Shown piece after piece: positions 63,877 to 64,000 of a stretch of 64,000 nucleotides of DNA. The notes under the pieces are model-generated. The model made no database searches. It was not told the origin of the DNA and saw nothing but the letters and a program-made list of their open reading frames with translations. The position numbers and the translations under genes are program-made. This stretch comes from Arthrobacter liuii (lineage in GTDB: Bacteria > Actinomycetota > Actinomycetes > Actinomycetales > Micrococcaceae), in NCBI RefSeq assembly GCF_014639275.1, contig NZ_BMFW01000006.1, positions 100,325 through 164,324 on the forward strand, written 5' to 3'. How positions within the stretch are numbered: position 1 is the first letter of the stretch; every line of letters begins with the position of its first letter.

Positions 63877-64000
63877 CATTGGCACCTGAAGGCCGGAAGC
63901 TGCTGCGCGTGGAGCAGCGTAACTCGGCCGTTCCCGTGGAACGCAAACCGGAGTGGATCAAGGCCAAAGTCCAGATGGGCCCCGAGTTCGTCGGGCTGAA
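63873..64000 (+). CDS. lipA: Lipoyl synthase (N-terminal part, cut by window edge)
   Basis: The GTG overlaps the lipB stop and follows AAGGAGCTCTACT. The visible 42 residues begin [18 protein letters not shown] and include [15 protein letters not shown], the typical N-terminus of the radical-SAM enzyme that inserts two sulfurs into octanoyl-E2. The Fe-S cysteines lie beyond the window. It is an operon with lipB. Confidence 0.92.
   Translation, partial: MTLAPEGRKLLRVEQRNSAVPVERKPEWIKAKVQMGPEFVGL

Noticed and set aside
1..64000. tRNA, rRNA, CRISPR, prophage or transposase genes
   Set aside because: I found no clover-leaf-like segments, spaced direct repeats or recombinase motifs; the repeats present are short tandem or dispersed elements.

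Overview
The window is high-GC actinobacterial chromosome. Gene content and order point to the Micrococcaceae (Arthrobacter/Pseudarthrobacter type). The order trmA-like methyltransferase, APC permease, two TrkA genes, DUF3159, OB-fold, DUF3710, dut, DUF3093 matches the Mycobacterium tuberculosis ceoB/ceoC-dut neighbourhood as I remember it. No rRNA, tRNA, CRISPR array, integrase or intact insertion sequence was seen.

Layout. 0-9 kb (minus strand): a DUF402 gene cut by the window edge, dxs, acnA, a TrmA-type RNA methyltransferase and a KimA-like K+ permease. 9-15.8 kb: two TrkA K+ regulators diverge from the permease, followed by DUF3159, OB-fold, DUF3710, dut, DUF3093, the cell-division gene sepH and a small reductase. 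15.8-23.8 kb is the accessory-looking part. It holds an operon of a membrane esterase and an MprF-like aminoacyl-lipid synthase, a broken SGNH hydrolase gene, a secreted PKD/LGFP cell-wall protein, and a 64-bp relic of a second esterase copy with its upstream repeat. 23.8-34.3 kb: a minus-strand operon (PatA-like acyl-CoA synthetase/acetyltransferase, DUF5998, phosphodiesterase, tdk), parC, an ABC exporter and a DinB protein. 34.3-42.1 kb: the cytochrome bd locus cydA-cydB-cydDC facing a BlaI repressor and M56 protease pair. 42.2-49.4 kb: parE, DUF7455, the principal sigma factor, DUF4192 and an MFS transporter. 49.4-64 kb: a PAC2 protein, pepA, lpdA, sucB, a small membrane protein, an OsmC protein, a tricorn protease, an NAD-dependent epimerase-like protein, a Ser/Thr kinase-like protein, lipB and the start of lipA.

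How genes work together. lpdA, sucB, lipB and lipA supply the E3 and E2 subunits and the lipoyl cofactor of 2-oxoacid dehydrogenases, and acnA belongs to the same cycle. The permease and TrkA pair form a K+ module. Three identical dyads, TTCTAC-N5-GTAGAA, lie between cydA and the BlaI gene, and a one-mismatch copy sits 15 kb away upstream of the 117-aa membrane protein. This predicts a BlaI/M56 regulon controlling cytochrome bd. The cydB gene carries a frameshift, so the oxidase would be inactive unless that is a sequence error.

Many genes are coupled by 4-nt start/stop overlaps (GTGA or ATGA). Eight genes have a -10-like hexamer ending 6 or 7 nt before the start codon, which suggests leaderless mRNAs.
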